NCBI GenBank assembly: GCA_025917655.1
Contig: CP084615.1
Span: 2,976,001-3,040,000 of the forward strand
Source: Chlorella sorokiniana
Lineage: Eukaryota > Chlorophyta > Trebouxiophyceae > Chlorellales > Chlorellaceae
Direction of reading: 5' to 3'
DNA: 64,000 nucleotides
Under the pieces are notes generated by a model. It was not told the DNA's origin. It worked only from the letters and a program-made list of their open reading frames with translations, and did not search any database. Below are positions 59,692 to 64,000 of this stretch, piece after piece. A program made the translations under genes and the position numbers. The first letter of the stretch is position 1. The number at the start of each line of letters is the position of its first letter.

Positions 59692-60405
59692 CTAGCGCGC
59701 GCGCAGCAGCAATCGTGCAGCGCGTTCTCGAATGCGCAGCATCTGCCAAAGGGATATGCTCCACTCTAACCACAGGTGTGCGATGAACGCATTAAAGATT
59801 GGTCTTGGCAAGAGCAACACAAGTTGACGCAAGGCAAGTCGGCATGAATTTGCCAGGATGTCTTGGCAAGGTTTGGAAGCTGAAAGTTGGGCATCAGCAA
59901 TGCCGCTAGCGAGAGCTGGAACGCATGCAAGCAAGTTGCGAGCACGGCTCGGCAGCCTCCACAACCCCGCTACGTGCTCCTTGGACATTGAGGGTAATGA
60001 TGAGGATGCCGATGACCCTTCCTCTTGGGCGGGAGTTGCGAAGAGCTGGTCGCTCGAGACAGAGTGGATGTCGTCCCGGCACCTGTTGATGGCCACCCCC
60101 GCCGGCGCTGCATGCTCAATTGGCAAGTATGCCCACGACGCAAAGCGCCAACAGGAGAGCGAAGGCCTTGGACATGGTTGAAGCCGACATGGTTGAAAGG
60201 TCGCAGAAGCGGCAAGGGAAGGAGAGGGGCAGTTGAGCTTGCCGCCGCCAGCCGCTTGTAAGGCACGCGCACCTACACGCAGCCTGCTGATGCTCTTATA
60301 GACGGTTCGCCTCCACGAGGCTGGTTGCGAGGGCGGCAACGCGAGAGGTCGGATGATCGCTTTTACGGCGCTGAGTGCTCGGTGTACACCGCTCATTGTA
60401 AGCAC
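59692..60405 (-). CDS. Doubtful hypothetical ORF
   Basis: A single uninterrupted 237-codon frame (MSGVHRALSAVKAIIRPLAL ... RIRERAARLLLRAR) lies on the minus strand. It has a basic N-terminus and a Ser/Ala-rich middle, with no recognisable domain or membrane segment. A shorter plus-strand frame at 59858-60181 (LDIEGNDEDADDPSSWAG) overlaps it. Only one of the two, or neither, is real. The lack of introns is unlike the other genes here. Confidence 0.2.
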   Translation of the reverse strand: MLTMSGVHRALSAVKAIIRPLALPPSQPASWRRTVYKSISRLRVGARALQAAGGGKLNCPSPSLAASATFQPCRLQPCPRPSLSCWRFASWAYLPIEHAAPAGVAINRCRDDIHSVSSDQLFATPAQEEGSSASSSLPSMSKEHVAGLWRLPSRARNLLACVPALASGIADAQLSASKPCQDILANSCRLALRQLVLLLPRPIFNAFIAHLWLEWSISLWQMLRIRERAARLLLRAR

Positions 60406-61006
60406 TTACACCCACCCACCTTAGAGCGCCTTGGAAGGAGAATGCGTAAAGCCGGACTGAGATATTTATGCGTTAAGAGCCGCACAAGCCGAGCGCACGA
60501 CCACAACCCGTAAGGACACAATCGCCGAGGTGGCGCCGCAGATCGGGATCCTTTGTTTTCGAGACACACCCCCCCAGTGGTGAAACCTGATCTAAAGCAC
60601 CGCACCGCTACGTGCTACTTGATGTAGGGGGCATTTAAAAAGACTCGTGGGGTGCGTGGGAGGTGGTCCAAGGTGGAGGGGGCGTGCGGCCTTGACACCT
60701 TCTCGCTCCACCACATGCTCCTCGCAGCTTTATTGCCACCCGTATCTGGTTTCGGTGCAAATGCATGCCGTATGGCGTAGATATCCAAGGCCAAGTAACC
60801 GGTAAACCACCGTTTTTGCATGACCTGAATAATTTGTTGGGGCGGTGGCTTGCCGCAAGCAAGCCGCACCACGTGTCGGTGGGCGAGCGTTGGCAAGGGT
60901 GGAGTGCTATGGTGTGGTGTTCAAAGGGTGGCTGCTTGGAGCCATGTCCATGGGTGGAGCCAAGCACCTAGCCAGCTCGCTTGCCTTGCCCCGCCAAAGC
61001 TACACG
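60406..61006. other. Gene-poor stretch before the telomere-like tract
   Basis: No convincing exons. Composition is mixed and less GC-rich than the gene region to the left. It leads directly into the T-rich telomeric tract. Confidence 0.4.
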
Positions 61007-61075
61007 TTTTTTTAGGTTTTTTTTATTTAGGGTTTTATTTAGGGTTTTAGGGTTTTTAGGGTTTTTATTTAGGGG
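61007..61075 (+). repeat. Interstitial, degenerate telomeric repeat (TTTAGGG type)
   Basis: A T-rich block contains five exact TTTAGGG units (61026-61032, 61038-61044, 61046-61052, 61055-61061, 61068-61074), separated by extra T/A bases. A degenerate TTTTTAGG precedes them. TTTAGGG is the plant and Chlorella-type telomere unit. The G-rich strand reads rightward, as it would towards a right-hand chromosome end, but about 2.9 kb of other sequence follows. Confidence 0.85.
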
Positions 61076-62590
61076 AGCACTGAAAATCACCGAGCGGGCG
61101 GCCCCGCAGGGTGGGGGCTGGGGTGTGCAAAGTGGGGTGGGGTGTCACAGGGCAGCAAGGGTGCCAGTGGTGGTGCAGTGTGTGGGAGGGTGGGTGGAGG
61201 AGGTGGGCTGGCTGGGAGGGAAGTGGGGGCGAAGGGGGAGGGCGGGGGCACGTGAGGGATGCACGCGGCGGGGGGCATGTTCAACCCACCTGCTGAGCCT
61301 TGTGGAGGGGCCTGGTTCTGCTGGGCCATGGTTTTCCACTGCACAGGTGAGGAAGGTTGAGGTGTGTGAGGTGAGCCCTGCAATGCGCTGCATGGGTGCG
61401 ACATGCGACGCCGGCGCGCGCGGCGCTCCGGCGACGAGCGGAGGCTGGGTGCCCTGGCCCCACCAATCATGCTGCAGGCAAGCATGAATGCAAGCCTGCA
61501 GCATCCAGCTCATACTATAGGTCATGCTGGTGGTTGCTGGCAGGTTTGCCAGGCCAGCGTCACACCAGGCTTGGAATGCGCAGCGCACGTCAGTGCAGTG
61601 CAGGGACTGCTGTGCTGCAGCAGACACCCCCATCCGACCCCCGCACCTCGGCCGGCGGCTGCGGGGATCGATTATGGCAGCTGTCGTAGGGCGGTTTGAA
61701 GGGCGATGCAGGCAACAACGGTCGGTTTCAGGGCTGGGGAAGTCGGTGCTCTCAGCACGGCGTCGCTGCGCTTGCTGACACGCGCATTATGCCGTGATGA
61801 AGGGACCGGTGTGCCTGGGCGGTGCAGGCGCGTCCCGTGGTGCGGGAGGACAGTGGTTTGGGCGGGGGAGCGAGGGCAAGGATGGTAGACCTTCAAACGA
61901 TGCAGATGGACGTTGTGGACGACAATTTAGGGTGCACGCTTTTCAGGAGGCGTGGTCCAAAACAGCCCTGGTGGGGTGTGTACCTGCAGGTACTCCATCG
62001 CGCCCCAGCCGTTGGAAGGGCGAGCGGCTGCTGGAAAACGTTTGTGCGAGCGTGTGATCTGTATCTGAGGGGCGCCCCGATAGCCTGCTGGCCTCCAGCT
62101 GCCGCCAGCCCCAGCTGTGGTACACCCAGCTGTTGTACCTCTGCTGGAGGGGGCTGGCCGGGGCAGGCCATCCTTCCTCTCCTGTAACGCTTCTCCGTAT
62201 TTTGTGCGTCGTTTGCCGCCTGCACCCCTCCCGGCTGTCGCCCCCTTCGCCAGGCGATGGCCGATTAGTTCCTATTTGTACATAGCCCTGCGCGCCTTCA
62301 GAACTCTAGAGGTGTACGTCAGACGCCTAATGGCGCAGCGCAGCCGTGCGACCGTGCAGAGCAGAACCGGGCTTGGCACTCCTGTGCCACTGCTGGCGGC
62401 ACTGCCTGCGCAGCATGGGATGTGCTGCTGTGGTTGTGTGGGTGACATGCTGGAGGTCAGGCACTCATGGCTGCCATCACAATGGTGTATGGTTGCCAGG
62501 ATCAGGTTTGCAGCCTGGATGAGCAGCCCATGGAGCCTGGGGAGGTTTCCCTCGCCGCGGGCGCGCGTGGTCGTCGGGTGAAAGCGTTGC
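61076..62590. other. Probable subtelomeric sequence, G-rich on the plus strand
   Basis: From 61090 to 61330 the plus strand is strikingly G-rich with GTGG/GGGTGG runs. The rest is mixed. ORFs up to about 160 codons exist on both strands but overlap and lack splice signals or known motifs. No gene or mobile element is recognised. Confidence 0.45.
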
Positions 62591-64000
62591 GCATGTCGTC
62601 AGACTTCAGGCAGGGGTGTTCAGTGATGGTTTGATGGCCCAGTACCTGCACTTTGTGTTTGGTTGAGCTGAGTTGGTGTTTGTTGTGAGGTTGTCAGCTG
62701 TGGCAACAAAGAAGTTTGGTGTTGGGAGTGGTTGGCTCCACGTGCGCAACGGTGGGGGCGTCGCGTACGCATGCCTTGCAAGGTGCAGGTGGCATGTGTT
62801 GCTGTTTGTCAAGCTGCAGTGTGTAGCTGTATGCTGGTGCATCACTGGTGATGAGTTTCTCAAGCTGTGCAAGTTGTGGCAGAGGTTGCACAAGACTGTG
62901 CCATGGTGCTCAGTTTTCAGCGTGCACCGAAGGGTGCCATGATTTGATACAAGTGCAGCCATGGTGCCTCTCAATGGTCTGGAAGCTTTCACTGGCTTGT
63001 CTCGTCATGTTCTGTAGGGATGGGCAAGTATCTGCAGTTTAACACACGAGCACATGTGAAAATGAGAAGTTGACAACTCTTCAATCAAGCTGTCTCACAC
63101 AGCTGGTTGGGCAGAGAGGAGTGAACCATGTCCATGACACATTCTGATAGGCTCCACGTTTACTGTATGCTGGAACAGTACAGGAAAGCTTCCTGCAAAA
63201 TTACAGCTGGGCATTACACCATTTGGATGTAGTATCTCATGTCATTGTGTGCAATCAAGTGTGTTTCTGCCCCAGCCTTGATAGGATTACACAGCATTAC
63301 ACCACGTGTAGGACGTTTTTTTGCTGGTGTCCAAGCTTTCCCTGTGCCATTCTAGCATACCGAAGCAAGCTGCAAGCTTGGATCTCAGTATTAACACCAT
63401 TTAGATGTGAGTTCACATCAGCACATGCTGCCTGCAAAGTGCAGCAGCACCTCAGGATGAGCAGGTTTCACAGAACCATGCCCAGGGCTCATAACAATCG
63501 ACAGCAAGTTTCCCTAGCTCAATTAAGTGTAAAAAGGCTGAACACAAACTTGCAGCACGTAAGGGCACGATTTGATGCCAGCAATGATGTGGTTGACCTT
63601 AAGTTTCCCTGCTGCCAGTCTGCACGGTCATGATTCCCCGCCAGAGCGCCGATTACGCTCGGACAAAGGCCGGAAATAAGGTTTTTGCTATTGAAAAGAT
63701 ATGAATCGAGCGAGTCTGACGCGATAGGAGCAGGTCGGTGCCAACATGTTGTCAGTGCAGGAAAACCCAACTCCGCGGGCGCGCCGATTTGGCTCGCACA
63801 AAGGCCGGCATTACTTGTTATAGACATTGTAGAATAAGAATCGAGCGAGTCTGACGCGATCGCAGCAACTTGGTTTCACACTGTTTTCAGTGCTCAGCTG
63901 GTGGGGCTGGGGCAGCAGAACAGCATGGCTTTGTTGTCAGGCGGTGGATTTCGATGCTGTAACTTGCAGGCCAGCCCTGGAAGACATTTTTGGGCAGCAG
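62591..64000. other. AT-richer, gene-free right end
   Basis: Base composition falls to roughly half GC, clearly unlike the coding part of the window. Only short ORFs are present. Related phrases recur, such as ACACCATTT-GATGT near 63213 and 63396, and the 135-bp repeat pair lies further right. I see no gene. Confidence 0.5.
63646..63863 (+). repeat. 135-bp-period direct repeat, two diverged copies
   Basis: Two copies start at 63646 and 63781. Shared blocks are GCGCCGATT, CACAAAGGCCGG (GACAAAGGCCGG in the first copy) and GAATCGAGCGAGTCTGACGCGAT. Each block is offset by exactly 135 bases; the spacers between them have diverged. This looks like the start or edge of a subtelomeric satellite. Confidence 0.75.

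Noticed and set aside
59858-60181. Acidic plus-strand ORF (LDIEGNDEDADDPSSW)
   Set aside because: It is short, unspliced, overlaps a longer opposite ORF and has no recognisable domain, so it is not listed separately.
1-64000. Retroelements, Polintons, other virus-like elements and DNA transposons
   Set aside because: I looked for reverse transcriptase, integrase, capsid or transposase-like sequence and for long terminal repeats on both strands and saw none.
1-64000. A co-ordinated novel multi-gene system
   Set aside because: Neighbouring genes belong to unrelated housekeeping families in mixed orientation, with ordinary eukaryotic spacing; nothing suggests a linked defence or biosynthetic cluster.

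Overview
This window looks like nuclear DNA of a green alga, most likely a Chlorella-like trebouxiophyte. The evidence is very GC-rich coding sequence, genes cut into many short exons by GT-AG (and several GC-AG) introns, plant/algal gene families (SBP-box transcription factor, GH9 cellulase, lumenal-type FKBP, SLC37/G3Pp transporter) and a TTTAGGG-type telomeric tract near the right end. I found no bacterial operons, CRISPR arrays, rRNA genes, convincing tRNAs or recognisable transposon/virus ORFs.

Layout, left to right. 259-4985 (+): the C-terminal half of an insulysin-type M16 metallopeptidase, running in from the left edge. 5185-6073 (-): a hypothetical protein. 6627-10129 (-): a predicted type II membrane glycosyltransferase that appears to join a GT8 and a GT25 domain. 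11353-17344 (+): a secreted GH9 endoglucanase with a long Pro-rich region. 18031-26676: three F-box/LRR-type genes in +, -, + orientation. 27265-30437 (+): a multi-exon membrane protein. 30908-33182 (-): a BTB/BACK-like protein. 33555-34854 (+): a small unknown protein. 35164-39360 (+): COG7 of the conserved oligomeric Golgi complex. 39683-41463 (-): a ubiquitin-like-domain protein. 42440-49338 (+): an SLC37-family organophosphate transporter. 49835-52028 (+): an unknown membrane protein. 52699-56920 (-): an SBP-box transcription factor. 57683-59158 (-): a thylakoid-lumen-type FKBP. From about 59.2 kb gene signals fade. At 61.0 kb lies an interstitial telomere-like tract, followed by gene-poor, increasingly AT-rich DNA with 135-bp-spaced repeats.

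The genes are ordinary eukaryotic housekeeping and regulatory genes and do not form one pathway. Loose themes are cell wall and Golgi (GH9, GT8/GT25, COG7) and ubiquitin-linked adaptors (three F-box genes, BTB gene, UBL gene). Two features run through the whole window. Many genes show single-base frame breaks at short G/C runs, pointing to uncorrected assembly indels rather than real pseudogenes. At least eight introns are best explained with GC donors.

Exon boundaries were placed by eye from reading frame, protein-family similarity and splice consensus, so boundaries of weaker exons may be off by some bases.
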